A DNA stretch of 61,812 nt from positions 1 to 61,812 of the IMG/VR virus record IMGVR_UViG_3300037264_006254. One strand, given 5' to 3'. This document shows, piece by piece, positions 48,097 through 54,914 of this stretch. The position numbers and the translations under genes are program-made. The notes beneath the pieces are model-generated. The model worked only from the letters and a program-made list of their open reading frames with translations. It made no database searches and was not told where the DNA came from. Position 1 is the first letter of the stretch; each line of letters opens with the position of its first letter. The stretch is from a virus.

Positions 48097-48789
48097 TCAC
48101 TTCGGCTCGAAGACGCCGTAGTAGGCAGTGCCGTAGCAGGCGTTCTCACCCGTCATCTGCTCAACTATACCTCTTCCGCCGTACCACGCGTCAAGCAACT
48201 CAGCGGTGAGGGTGTGAGGGTGCCCATTGCAGGGAGGGACGTTGAGCCACTCGAACACGCGGATGACCGGTGCGAGTCGTTTCGCGTTGTCGATGATGAC
48301 CTCAGGGTGGTCGACGTGCTGGAGGCAGTTGTAGATCCACACCTCACTGAACTGCTCGGGCTCTGTGAGCGTCTCGCCCTTCATGACGTACGGCTCGATG
48401 CCCGCCTCGTAGTAGCGGTCGTAGACCCACGGCGGGTAGTCGCACGGATCGGCAACGACACGCCGGCTCGCGTGAACGACCTTGAGCAGGAGACTGACCG
48501 GGCCGCCACCGATGTCGAGAATCGACTTGCCGTCGGCGCTGTAGACCGGCCAACGCTCGTTGCCGGTCGGGTCGGGAACGACGATGAGGCCCATGCGGTG
48601 GGCGTAGCTGATCTGCTTCGCCTCTTCCGCGAAGGTGTTGGTGCAGCTGTCCCACCACGTCGCTTCCCACGCCTGGTGCTGGTCCCAGGTCCAGGGAGCT
48701 GGCTGCTGCTCTGTCCCGTCGGGGTTCATGTGGTCGTGGTGGGTTGAGAGGCGAACGACTTCTGCTGCCTCTTCGTCGGTGATTTTCAT
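48097..48789 (-). CDS. SAM-dependent methyltransferase-like protein
   Basis: A 230-residue class I methyltransferase-like protein: SILDIGGGPVSLLLKVV (motif I, SAM binding), ADPCDYP, VWIYNCLQHVDHPEVIIDNAKRL (motif IV/V region). Target unknown; the motif IV residues are not those of DNA methylases, so a small molecule or protein is more likely. Residues 17-29 (THHDHMNPDGTEQ) repeat a peptide seen in the dCMP deaminase. Confidence 0.7.
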   Translation of the reverse strand: MKITDEEAAEVVRLSTHHDHMNPDGTEQQPAPWTWDQHQAWEATWWDSCTNTFAEEAKQISYAHRMGLIVVPDPTGNERWPVYSADGKSILDIGGGPVSLLLKVVHASRRVVADPCDYPPWVYDRYYEAGIEPYVMKGETLTEPEQFSEVWIYNCLQHVDHPEVIIDNAKRLAPVIRVFEWLNVPPCNGHPHTLTAELLDAWYGGRGIVEQMTGENACYGTAYYGVFEPK

Positions 48790-49205
48790 AGTGGCCTTTC
48801 GATGACTTCGAGAATGAGTCCGGTGGTGTTGCCGGGGTTGTCCTTGACCGCCTCTTCGACGGCTCGCAGGCGGTTCGTGACCCGTTCCGCGCGAATGCGT
48901 TGTTCCTCAAGCACATCCTGAAGGTCCGCCGCCGCGCGCATGTACTCAGTGACGACCTCACGAAGCTGGTTCTCAAGACGAGACCGCCACTTCTTCTCTG
49001 TCTCAAGAAGGCAGAGCACACAGTGTTTGAGATGCAGATCGGCGTAGATGTGCCGCTCGTGCTCCTCTTGAAGCGCCTCTTGAAGCCAAGAGTAGGCATC
49101 CTTGATGTACTCCTCGCGGGAGAGTTCCTGGCAGGCGTCGCAGGTAAGATATGACTCACCCTCATGAACTAGGACGTAAGTGCCGTGGCAAACAAAGAAC
49201 TTCAT
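48786..49205 (-). CDS. Hypothetical Cys-containing helical protein
   Basis: A 139-residue protein starting at ATG 49205 (ATGA overlap with the upstream gene). Two Cys pairs (TCDAC and CVLC, about 45 residues apart) suggest a zinc site; the C-terminal half is a long charged helix (EQRIRAERVTNRLRAVEEAV), likely coiled coil. Unknown function. Confidence 0.6.
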   Translation of the reverse strand: MKFFVCHGTYVLVHEGESYLTCDACQELSREEYIKDAYSWLQEALQEEHERHIYADLHLKHCVLCLLETEKKWRSRLENQLREVVTEYMRAAADLQDVLEEQRIRAERVTNRLRAVEEAVKDNPGNTTGLILEVIERPL

Positions 49206-49435
49206 GGGCACGCCTCGAAGTAGATTGGTAGATTGGTGTCGTCCGCGTGGTACCTCGTGAGCTTTCGACAAAGCTCGTCGCGTGCCTTCTCGGGTGTGTT
49301 GCCGGTTCCGCTGCAGGTGAAGTAGTCTGGACGAGTCCACCACACTCCGACGAACCGAACCTGACGTGTCGCACGGTAGCGGCAGTGAGTGGTATCCCAG
49401 AGGTAGACCTCAACCTTGATGCGGCTCTTCATCAT
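49202..49435 (-). CDS. Small hypothetical protein
   Basis: A 77-residue protein (MMKSRIKVEVYLWDTTHCRY ... NTPEKARDELCRKLTRYH) with ATGA overlaps at both ends. Looks like a small alpha/beta fold; no family recognised. Confidence 0.55.
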   Translation of the reverse strand: MMKSRIKVEVYLWDTTHCRYRATRQVRFVGVWWTRPDYFTCSGTGNTPEKARDELCRKLTRYHADDTNLPIYFEACP

Positions 49436-49923
49436 GCCTTCTTACCCTTCGCCTTGACGACCGTGACGTCGTAGCCGAGTTCCTTCAGAGTCTCAAGTGC
49501 GTCGGCAGCGCTAGCGACACACTCACGAAGTCGGCGTTGCCGCTGAACGTCGGCCTCACGCTTCTTCCGGTCTGCGGCGTATCGAGCCTCCGCCTCACGT
49601 CGACGACGAGCCTCATTCTTCTTACGCTTCTCGAACCCGGCGATCACATCACGCTGATCCTTGGTCGTGGGCATCTGAATACTACCCTTAACGCAGACCT
49701 TGTAGTCGCCGTGATTTGGAATCTGCGCAAGCAGCTTGACCGCCTCAGTGAGGGACTCGGTGGTCAACTCGAAATCGAGCTTGTAGGTCTTCAGGGTGTC
49801 AGGCAGGCTAACCTTCCCATTCTCCCAGTAGTTCTTCCCCTTCGGGAACCTGAACTTGACATTCGCGATCTTGAGAAGAGGAAAGGCCTTGGCGATGAGA
49901 CCGGAGCGCGGGTAGGACTTCAC
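49432..49923 (-). CDS. Hypothetical basic coiled-coil protein
   Basis: A 163-residue protein starting at GTG 49923 (GTGA overlap). The first 90 residues are beta-rich; residues about 95-140 form a highly charged helix (FEKRKKNEARRRREAEARY ...), followed by a short closing domain ending KGKKA. Possibly nucleic-acid binding. Confidence 0.6.
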   Translation of the reverse strand: MKSYPRSGLIAKAFPLLKIANVKFRFPKGKNYWENGKVSLPDTLKTYKLDFELTTESLTEAVKLLAQIPNHGDYKVCVKGSIQMPTTKDQRDVIAGFEKRKKNEARRRREAEARYAADRKKREADVQRQRRLRECVASAADALETLKELGYDVTVVKAKGKKA

Positions 49924-50222
49924 TCTGCCTTCTCCCACTCCGTCGCGATGAGGATGGTGTTGACGTCGGCGAACTCGCAGAGGAGTTCCCACGACATCGG
50001 GGTGGACCGGGATGAGTGTGGCCTTAGGCTCGGGTACCAAAGGCCGTTCGCGAGGATCGCGGTGTATGAGTAGTGAACCTCCCGGATCGTGACCTCGAAG
50101 TAGACGACCGGGTTCAGGTCGCCGAGGATCGGCTCCGGCTCCTTCGGGAACGACTCGAGCTTTGCGATCTCGGCTCGCATCTCAGTGATCTTGATCTTGA
50201 GGTTCTCGATGCTGTTTGACAT
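49920..50222 (-). CDS. Hypothetical protein, frame continuous with an upstream fragment
   Basis: A 100-residue protein from ATG 50222 with GAGAGGAA upstream: a helical start (NSIENLKIKITEMRAEIAKLES) then a beta domain (PVVYFEVTIREVHYSYTAIL). The same frame is open upstream and protein-like (FRITDRLHHIYYPFENGNWA), which suggests it could be the second half of a frameshifted longer gene starting at 50499. Confidence 0.5.
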   Translation of the reverse strand: MSNSIENLKIKITEMRAEIAKLESFPKEPEPILGDLNPVVYFEVTIREVHYSYTAILANGLWYPSLRPHSSRSTPMSWELLCEFADVNTILIATEWEKAE

Positions 50223-50499
50223 GGTGGCTGGTTTCCTCTCTGAGACGGCCCAGTTGCCGTTCTCGAACGGGTAGTAGATGTGGTGGAGACGATCGGTGAT
50301 GCGGAAGGCGCAGGATGGCGGGGTGGAGCTCGCCGTAGCCAAACGGACCCTCGTGAAGAACTAGCGAAAGCACGAAGCAAATCTCGATGGGGTCACCGAT
50401 GCGACACTGCCGCACAGAGCAGAAGCGTGCGTCGAGAGTGATTGTGTTGTTGTCTTCGTCGACGAACTGGAAGGCGTTGGGCGGTTCAGAAAGGGACAA
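50182..50499 (-). CDS. Hypothetical protein, possibly frameshifted into the next gene
   Basis: Starts at TTG 50499 with an ideal GGAGG seven bases upstream, overlapping the end of the previous gene. The first 60 residues are protein-like (NAFQFVDEDNNTITLDARF ... GDPIEICFVLSLVLHEG); after about position 50,330 this frame becomes Arg/His/Pro-rich while another frame becomes protein-like. A +1 shift there would join it to the gene ending at 49920. Confidence 0.45.
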   Translation of the reverse strand: MSLSEPPNAFQFVDEDNNTITLDARFCSVRQCRIGDPIEICFVLSLVLHEGPFGYGELHPAILRLPHHRSSPPHLLPVRERQLGRLREETSHHVKQHREPQDQDH

Positions 50500-50854
50500 T
50501 GCCGGCCTCCTTCTCGAGGTAGTCCGCGATGACCTTGAAGTTGGCCTGACTCGCATCGTTGAGGTAGACGCACTCCTCGCGAACGTGGTAGGGAAGGCCG
50601 GTCAGGCGCTTCCAATCCTCGTCGGGAATGATCGAAGCAGTGACGTCCCTGCCGAAGTTGTAGGCGATCGTGTCGCCGAAGCGCGTGATGTCAGGCGCGA
50701 TCTCACAGGCAACACCGAGACAGCAGTAGAAGTCGTGACCGATGATCGGACGACGAAGCCCGCCGCTACACTGGCGATACTCCCCCGAGCGGAGCGCGGC
50801 GATCCAGATCTTGACGAAGGCGAGCTGTTCGGCGTTCACGTCCGTGACTGGCAC
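50486..50854 (-). CDS. Conserved phage protein with CCLGVACE motif
   Basis: A 122-residue protein starting at GTG 50854 with GGGAGGG upstream. FVKIWIAALRSGEYRQCSGGLR ... FYCCLGVACEIA ... WKRLTGLP ... YLNDASQANFKVIADYLE is a family found in very many phages, always of unknown function. First gene of the long leftward arm. Confidence 0.75.
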   Translation of the reverse strand: MPVTDVNAEQLAFVKIWIAALRSGEYRQCSGGLRRPIIGHDFYCCLGVACEIAPDITRFGDTIAYNFGRDVTASIIPDEDWKRLTGLPYHVREECVYLNDASQANFKVIADYLEKEAGIVPF

Positions 50855-50884
50855 GGTCCCTCCCTTGGGAACGAGGTGGCGGTA

Positions 50885-51288
50885 GTGATGCAACGAAAAC
50901 TGTATCACAATTTGCATCACTTCGATTCAAGGTCATCCGACCCGGTTGGTGAGGCAGCCGAGGCCTTCGAGGCCGAATCGGCCGGGAAAGTTGGGCGGCG
51001 ATGCCGTGGGCGACTTGAGAAGTGCCTGGTAGCGGGGCACATTGCGAGACTTGAGCTTTACAAGTGATGCAACGGTTTTTGAAGAAGGCCTGGTGGGGGT
51101 TCATGGAGTGATGCAACGGGATTTGGAGTGATGCAAGGAGTGACGCTCCCTCGGGCTGTTTGGCCTGGTCAGGGTTCATGGAGTGATCTAGTGATCTTAC
51201 TTTCTAACCTTTGTGTATGAGAAATTAGAAAAGAGGTATTGATAGTTGGTTTCTGGTAGAGAAATGTAGATTAAGGGTTTTGCATCAC
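50885..51288. repeat. Dispersed GTGATGCAA repeats (iteron-like)
   Basis: The word GTGATGCAA occurs forward at 50885, 51064, 51108 and 51128 and reversed at 50911-50920 and 51279-51288. Related partial copies lie at 51179-51196 and downstream at 52842-52857. A longer direct repeat of about 26 bases (GGCCTGGT..GGGTTCATGGAG..) is at 51087-51112 and 51162-51187. Confidence 0.6.
50899..50907 (-). promoter_or_regulatory. Extended -10 promoter TGATACAGT for the leftward arm
   Basis: TGATACAGT on the minus strand, 45 bases before GTG 50854. The same TGATACA core occurs in the other putative promoters. It is flanked on both sides by GTGATGCAA words, which could be operator or origin repeats. Confidence 0.5.
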
Positions 51289-51458
51289 TACATCACTTCT
51301 CAAAATCCGGCGGTCGTTTCGTTTTGTCGGTTCAAACCGGTTCGTTTTGCCGTTTTGGGCCGTGGTGAGTATTTGGTGTAAACTGTTCCTTGTTAGGAAA
51401 TCTCACTTGGGCTTGGCCGTTCTGGCTGAGGGTGGTGGGAGACTTGAGTGGTTGAAAT
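50921..51458. other. Divergent intergenic region, candidate origin/control region
   Basis: 538 bases without a convincing gene between the leftward replication arm and the rightward small-gene arm. It holds most of the GTGATGCAA repeats, a 26-base direct repeat, an A/T-rich stretch at about 51190-51290 and a short T/G-rich tract at 51300-51360. This combination is typical of phage replication origins or of an early/late switch region; neither role is proven. Confidence 0.5.
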
Positions 51459-51755
51459 ATGACAGAGACACTTGGTTTGATTCGCCGACCCAAGGCGACG
51501 TGGGGCGGGCGCTGGTCTGGCCCACTCGAAGACTTGGTCGCGGCGGGTGCGCTTGACGACGCGGAGTGGGTCGATGTTGTCGACTACGCCGGCACTGTCG
51601 CGTATCAGGTCGCGCGAACGTTGAACCTGGCCGCGGAGCTGCAGCGGCTCGCGGACCGAGCGGTGGGTGTGACTGATAGGTCGGCCTCACTTGAGTTCGC
51701 ATCTCGTCGCGAGACCGCGAATCGTTCGGTTCTTCTGGTCCGCATCGGCGCGTAA
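51459..51755 (+). CDS. Hypothetical protein, first gene of the right arm
   Basis: A 98-residue protein (MTETLGLIRRPKATWGGRWS ... WVDVVDYAGTVAYQVARTLNLAAELQRL), mostly helical. The ribosome binding site is weak (GGGAGA 14 bases away). No family recognised. Confidence 0.5.
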   Translation: MTETLGLIRRPKATWGGRWSGPLEDLVAAGALDDAEWVDVVDYAGTVAYQVARTLNLAAELQRLADRAVGVTDRSASLEFASRRETANRSVLLVRIGA

Positions 51756-51953
51756 ATGGGCAACCTGTCGAGAGCGAAGCGACGACAAGCCGCCCGCGAG
51801 AAGACCCGGACGTCGGGGGTTGAGTCTGGTTCCGGCCCAAATCGGACAGACCTACGTGCCCTTGGTATGACCGGACGAGGTCGCTGGCGAAAACGTGTGA
51901 CTGGAGATTGGACGCGGGAGGAGCGGCTCGCACCGGAGCTGGAAAATGAGTGA
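51756..51953 (+). CDS. Small basic hypothetical protein
   Basis: A 65-residue Arg-rich protein starting directly after the previous stop (TAAATG). NLSRAKRRQAAREKTR suggests nucleic acid binding. Its stop lies inside the next gene. Confidence 0.5.
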   Translation: MGNLSRAKRRQAAREKTRTSGVESGSGPNRTDLRALGMTGRGRWRKRVTGDWTREERLAPELENE

Positions 51954-52131
51954 CTTTCAGATCGCTGAGGAGGATCTGGCAAAACGAGCTCCCGTGGCGA
52001 CCGACTCTCATCTGGAGAGAGCTGTGGCCTTTCTCGGGCTATCGCGACGGGAGTTGAACGATCCCACGTTGCGATTGGCAGCTTGGAACTCAGCTCAGAC
52101 TCTGGCCTACATTGAGTCGACTCAAGCATGA
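51946..52131 (+). CDS. Small helical hypothetical protein
   Basis: A 61-residue protein (MSDFQIAEEDLAKRAPVATD ... LGLSRRELNDPTLRLAAWNSAQTL), overlapping both neighbours. LGLSRRELNDPTLRLAAWN has a helix-turn-helix feel but is too short for a call. Confidence 0.5.
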   Translation: MSDFQIAEEDLAKRAPVATDSHLERAVAFLGLSRRELNDPTLRLAAWNSAQTLAYIESTQA

Positions 52132-52418
52132 AAATGAAACAGAAGTCACTCCCGCCCGCGCCGCCTCAACCGCCGGCAGGCGGCTTTGGTTGGGATGATG
52201 ATGGCTTCGCTGGTTGTGTGGGAGATGGAACACCTCGGATCAACTGCGGGATCGTGGTCTCGGGGATCGCTGGATGTGGATCACCGGTGTGCGACACACA
52301 CGCTTCCTGGCATGACTTCTGTGTGAACGACAGCCGCGGTGACGGGTGCTGTGCCGTGAAGGTTAGACTGGCGAAGTACCGTTCGCGGAAGGCCGCGTTC
52401 GGAGATGAAGGAACCTGA
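52128..52418 (+). CDS. Cys-rich hypothetical protein
   Basis: A 96-residue protein with seven or more Cys (GFAGCVGDG, GCGSPVCDTH, DFCVND, DGCCAV) and two nearby His, likely zinc-binding. Pro-rich N-terminus. ATGA overlap with the previous gene. Unknown function. Confidence 0.5.
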   Translation: MKMKQKSLPPAPPQPPAGGFGWDDDGFAGCVGDGTPRINCGIVVSGIAGCGSPVCDTHASWHDFCVNDSRGDGCCAVKVRLAKYRSRKAAFGDEGT

Positions 52419-52419
52419 G

Positions 52420-52461
52420 ATGAAGTGGTGGGGCTTGCCGGCGAAGGAGAAGCTGTTGTGA
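52420..52461 (+). CDS. 13-residue micro-ORF
   Basis: ATG 52420 encodes MKWWGLPAKEKLL and its TGA overlaps the GTG start of the next gene; the ribosome binding site of that gene (AAGGAG) lies inside it. Probably a translational-coupling leader, if translated at all. Confidence 0.3.
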   Translation: MKWWGLPAKEKLL

Positions 52462-52607
52462 ACAGAGCGAAGTGGCATGGGCTTCTGTGGGTGTTGTTCG
52501 GGTTCTGGATGCTCATGACTAAGGACTGGACGGGGTTTTGGGCGTGCCTGGTGATTTCGGGAGTCTGGGCGGCAGCAAACTGGATCGTGGAAGAGTTGTC
52601 GGAATGA
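52458..52607 (+). CDS. Small membrane protein
   Basis: A 49-residue protein from GTG 52458, eight bases after AAGGAG. Two closely spaced hydrophobic segments (LLWVLFGFWMLMT; FWACLVISGVWAAANWIV). The longer frame upstream is not favoured because of the ribosome binding site. Unknown function. Confidence 0.55.
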   Translation: MNRAKWHGLLWVLFGFWMLMTKDWTGFWACLVISGVWAAANWIVEELSE

Positions 52608-52765
52608 CCCTGATTGAGGCGCAGGCGAAACTTTCGGTTGTTCGACGTGAGGAGCTCTTGGCGGAGGAGAGGTTTGAGGCGGCTCAAACTGAGTTGGCTC
52701 GACAGAAGCGCTTGGTGTCGGAGGCGATTGCTGATGTTGCTTGGGCTAGGGCAAGAGGACTGTAA
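52604..52765 (+). CDS. Small coiled-coil protein
   Basis: A 53-residue charged helix (MTLIEAQAKLSVVRREELLA ...), ATGA overlap with the previous gene. Likely a coiled coil over most of its length. Unknown function. Confidence 0.5.
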   Translation: MTLIEAQAKLSVVRREELLAEERFEAAQTELARQKRLVSEAIADVAWARARGL

Positions 52766-52826
52766 AAGAACTCACACCTAGGATCATGCACACTAGGATG
52801 CTGCATCAAAGAGGTATGGTCGAGAA

Positions 52827-53312
52827 GTGGATAATCTCGATGTGATGCACGATGCAACCCGGTACGCCCTAGCACTCGCGACCCAGGACAAGCACGCTGC
52901 GGTGGGAAGAGATTCCCGCATCTGGGGCGTTCAGTGCCAATCTCAGACCCACGCCGGAGCACGTTGCAAGAGGTTTGCGGCGACTGGGTGCTACGTCTGC
53001 AAGAAGCACGGAGCTCAGATCCCGGTAGTGCGAGAGGCCGGCCGTGCGAGATTGTCACGTTTGTCGCTTTTGGCCGTTTTGACCCTTGAGGACCTTTTGT
53101 CCCTTTCGTCCGAAAGCGACGCGTCAACGAGGCTCGCGACTGCGAAATACATCATGAAAATCTCAGGCTTTTCCTCAAATAAAGGCCGTCGAACGCACCG
53201 TTCAGAGGATAAAGCGCTGAATCCAGGGCCTGAAATAGGAGAATTGGTCCAAAATGGCGAGGAAGTGGATGAAGAGCTCGAATTGCTCCTCCAGAAGCTG
53301 AAAAAAGCCTGA
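52827..53312 (+). CDS. Small-terminase-like protein with zinc motif
   Basis: A 161-residue protein from GTG 52827 (ATG 52845 is an alternative). Residues about 35-65 hold CQSQTHAGARC and CYVCKKHG, a likely zinc site. Residues about 75-115 (LTLEDLLSLSSESDASTRLATAKYIMKISGF) match the helical repeat of phage small terminase subunits (R-x-AAK-x-ILDRAG type). The C-terminus is acidic. The next gene has the same kind of repeat, so both may be DNA-recognition subunits for packaging, though the large terminase is not in the window. Confidence 0.5.
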   Translation: MDNLDVMHDATRYALALATQDKHAAVGRDSRIWGVQCQSQTHAGARCKRFAATGCYVCKKHGAQIPVVREAGRARLSRLSLLAVLTLEDLLSLSSESDASTRLATAKYIMKISGFSSNKGRRTHRSEDKALNPGPEIGELVQNGEEVDEELELLLQKLKKA

Positions 53313-53338
53313 AAACAGTGAAAAAGGCAAAAAAGACC

Positions 53339-53373
53339 AAAAACGCGTTTTTGACGAAAAAGGCCGTTTTTCG
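53339..53373. repeat. Two A/T-rich inverted repeats between small-terminase-like genes
   Basis: AAAAACGCGTTTTT (53339-53352) is a perfect 14-base palindrome, followed by CGAAAAA-GGCCG-TTTTTCG (53355-53373). The second could act as a terminator of the preceding gene; the pair could also be a protein-binding or packaging signal. Confidence 0.5.
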
Positions 53374-53387
53374 GCCCGGAGGTGAAA

Positions 53388-54239
53388 ATGTCACAATATG
53401 ATGAAGAGGGCCCGAAGTGGTATGAGGACGATGATGCCCCTCCCGAAAGCTGGGACGACCCCCTGATTGGTGAAGGGGCCCCTTCGGGAGGGTCAGGGGT
53501 ACCTCGCGCCCTAGGGGCAGGGCCCCTGAATGACGACGCTGTGCCAGCGCCGAGGGCGGGGGAAGACGCACTCACACTCGCCCGTGAACGGGTTCGTTCC
53601 CTCGTGCCCGCTGCGGTAGACGTCTTGGAAGACCTTATGGAGACGGGCGCACAACGAGTGAGACTTGGTGCGGCAAAGGAAGTGCTCGATAGAGGTGGGT
53701 TGCCAGCAAGGCAAGAAACTCACGTCAACATTGATGTGACCATGGATGAGCAGATTGAGAGATTGCTTCGCTCCCTCTCAGAGCGGAATGCGGGGGTGGG
53801 TATAGAAGATGCCGAGGTAGTTGAAGTGGAAGATGCCGGGGTAGGTACAGAGTATGGGGTACGTGGGGATGGTAGGTGGGGGTCCCTGGAGGGTAGTGGT
53901 GGGGTAGATAGCAGGGGCCCTGCCGATATGAAGGAGGATTCAGGGGCCCTGATTGTGGAGGGGTCAGGGGTAGCAGGGGTAGGTAGTAGGGGTACCGAAG
54001 ACCAGGGGCCCCCTGAGGAAGGGGCCCTGAGGGAAGGGGTAGATGCAGGGGTACTGCCGGGGAGGGCCACAGCGGGAGTAGAAGAGCAAGGGGGTGGGGA
54101 GGGTGTACCCCTGAGTGTAGTAGGCAAGGGAGTAGGAGAGTATGTACGCACACCCTCAGAGGGAGAGAGTGAGAGGGAGAGGGGAGAGAGGCTACTAAGA
54201 GAGGGTGCGACATGGCAAGCACACCCTCATAAAGAGTGA
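53388..54239 (+). CDS. Small-terminase-like protein with long low-complexity tail
   Basis: A 283-residue protein; ATG 53388 has GGAGG five bases upstream. Residues about 60-130 carry ALTLARERVRSLVPAAVDVLEDLMETGAQRVRLGAAKEVLDRGGLPA and VNIDVTMDEQIERLLRSLSE, the arrangement seen in actinophage small terminase or HTH-like packaging proteins. Residues about 140-283 are Gly/Glu/Val-rich and low-complexity, encoded by DNA full of GGGGCCC/AGGGGTA words. The tail is probably disordered. Confidence 0.55.
   Translation: MSQYDEEGPKWYEDDDAPPESWDDPLIGEGAPSGGSGVPRALGAGPLNDDAVPAPRAGEDALTLARERVRSLVPAAVDVLEDLMETGAQRVRLGAAKEVLDRGGLPARQETHVNIDVTMDEQIERLLRSLSERNAGVGIEDAEVVEVEDAGVGTEYGVRGDGRWGSLEGSGGVDSRGPADMKEDSGALIVEGSGVAGVGSRGTEDQGPPEEGALREGVDAGVLPGRATAGVEEQGGGEGVPLSVVGKGVGEYVRTPSEGESERERGERLLREGATWQAHPHKE
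53477..54040 (+). repeat. Clustered GGGGCCC palindromic words inside a coding region
   Basis: AGGGGCCC(C/T)-type words occur near 53477, 53517, 53910, 53941, 54005 and 54020, with many AGGGGTA words between. This is well above what the neighbouring genes show. Repeats inside a small-terminase-like gene recall pac sites, but the protein is low-complexity here and drift could explain them. Confidence 0.4.
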
Positions 54240-54393
54240 CCCCCCTTAGAGTCATTCACTCAATTGTGTGTGAGTGTCTGATTTGTATTCAAAGAAACCT
54301 TTTGTCCAGTCTGTCCCGAAAAGTCAAATCGTCCGAGCGTTCGAGCCAGGGAAGCACTACCCTCCTCAAATTTTTGGGGACTTGATGACCCTG

Positions 54394-54402
54394 TGATATA
54401 GT
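54394..54402 (+). promoter_or_regulatory. Extended -10 promoter, leaderless arrangement
   Basis: TTGGGG (54374-54379), 17 bases, then TATAGT within TGATATAGT, then GTCGCC and ATG 54409. The start codon is six bases after the -10 box, so the mRNA should be leaderless. It is the rightward twin of the site at 27030. The 169-base gap 54240-54408 holds no other feature. Confidence 0.65.
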
Positions 54403-54408
54403 GTCGCC

Positions 54409-54702
54409 ATGACCCCCGACATCGCTCTCCCTCAACCTCCCGGCCCTGCTCGAGGTCGCTTGAGCCTCATCTACATCCCCGACGACCAGCTGACTCCCTC
54501 GGCACTTCTCGAGCGGAAGCACAACCGGGTCATGCTCGGCTGCGGGCTTTCGTCAGGCTGCACCTTCAAGCTCAGGGTCGACCAGCTCGAGCACATCATC
54601 GAGCTTGCGATTGATGAGGGCCGGGGTCAGTCGCTTTCGGACGAAAACATTTGCCGGCTGTTCCATGCAGTCGGCGTCATCGTCAGAGAGGAAGACGTGT
54701 GA
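54409..54702 (+). CDS. Hypothetical protein expressed from a leaderless promoter
   Basis: A 97-residue protein (MTPDIALPQPPGPARGRLSL ... SLSDENICRLFHAVGVIVREEDV) with two Cys (LGCGLSSGCTF). No ribosome binding site upstream of its ATG, in line with a leaderless transcript. No family recognised. Confidence 0.6.
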   Translation: MTPDIALPQPPGPARGRLSLIYIPDDQLTPSALLERKHNRVMLGCGLSSGCTFKLRVDQLEHIIELAIDEGRGQSLSDENICRLFHAVGVIVREEDV

Positions 54703-54806
54703 ATTTCCAGGATCTTCTCGCGAAGACTCTCAGCACCGCGGAAGAGCAGCGCCGGCAGATGGAGCTGACTCTCGCGACCGTCTCGAGCCGGCCCAAGTCC
54801 ACATGA
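54699..54806 (+). CDS. 35-residue helical protein
   Basis: GTG 54699 overlaps the previous stop (GTGA) and encodes MNFQDLLAKTLSTAEEQRRQ ... ending SRPKST. An amphipathic helix. The overlap and composition support translation, but no function can be given. Confidence 0.5.
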   Translation: MNFQDLLAKTLSTAEEQRRQMELTLATVSSRPKST

Positions 54807-54837
54807 CCTAATCCCCCATGGGGTAGGATTGTTTCTT
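54807..54837 (+). terminator. Possible terminator
   Basis: Imperfect hairpin CCTA-ATC-CCC..GGGG-TAGG (54807-54827) followed by the T-rich ATTGTTTCTT. Follows the small gene ending at 54806. Confidence 0.35.
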
Positions 54838-54914
54838 CCCCCAAAAAATGAGAGGTCTCTCCTGTCATGTCCCATCTCATCGCCGAGGCTTCGCATGGGA
54901 GAACTGGAGGCACC

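Noticed and set aside
50766-51179. Minus-strand frame beginning MNPDQAKQPEG across the divergent region
   Set aside because: It crosses the promoter and ribosome binding site of the gene at 50854, is Arg/Pro-rich later, and the MNPD start can be explained by the direct repeat.
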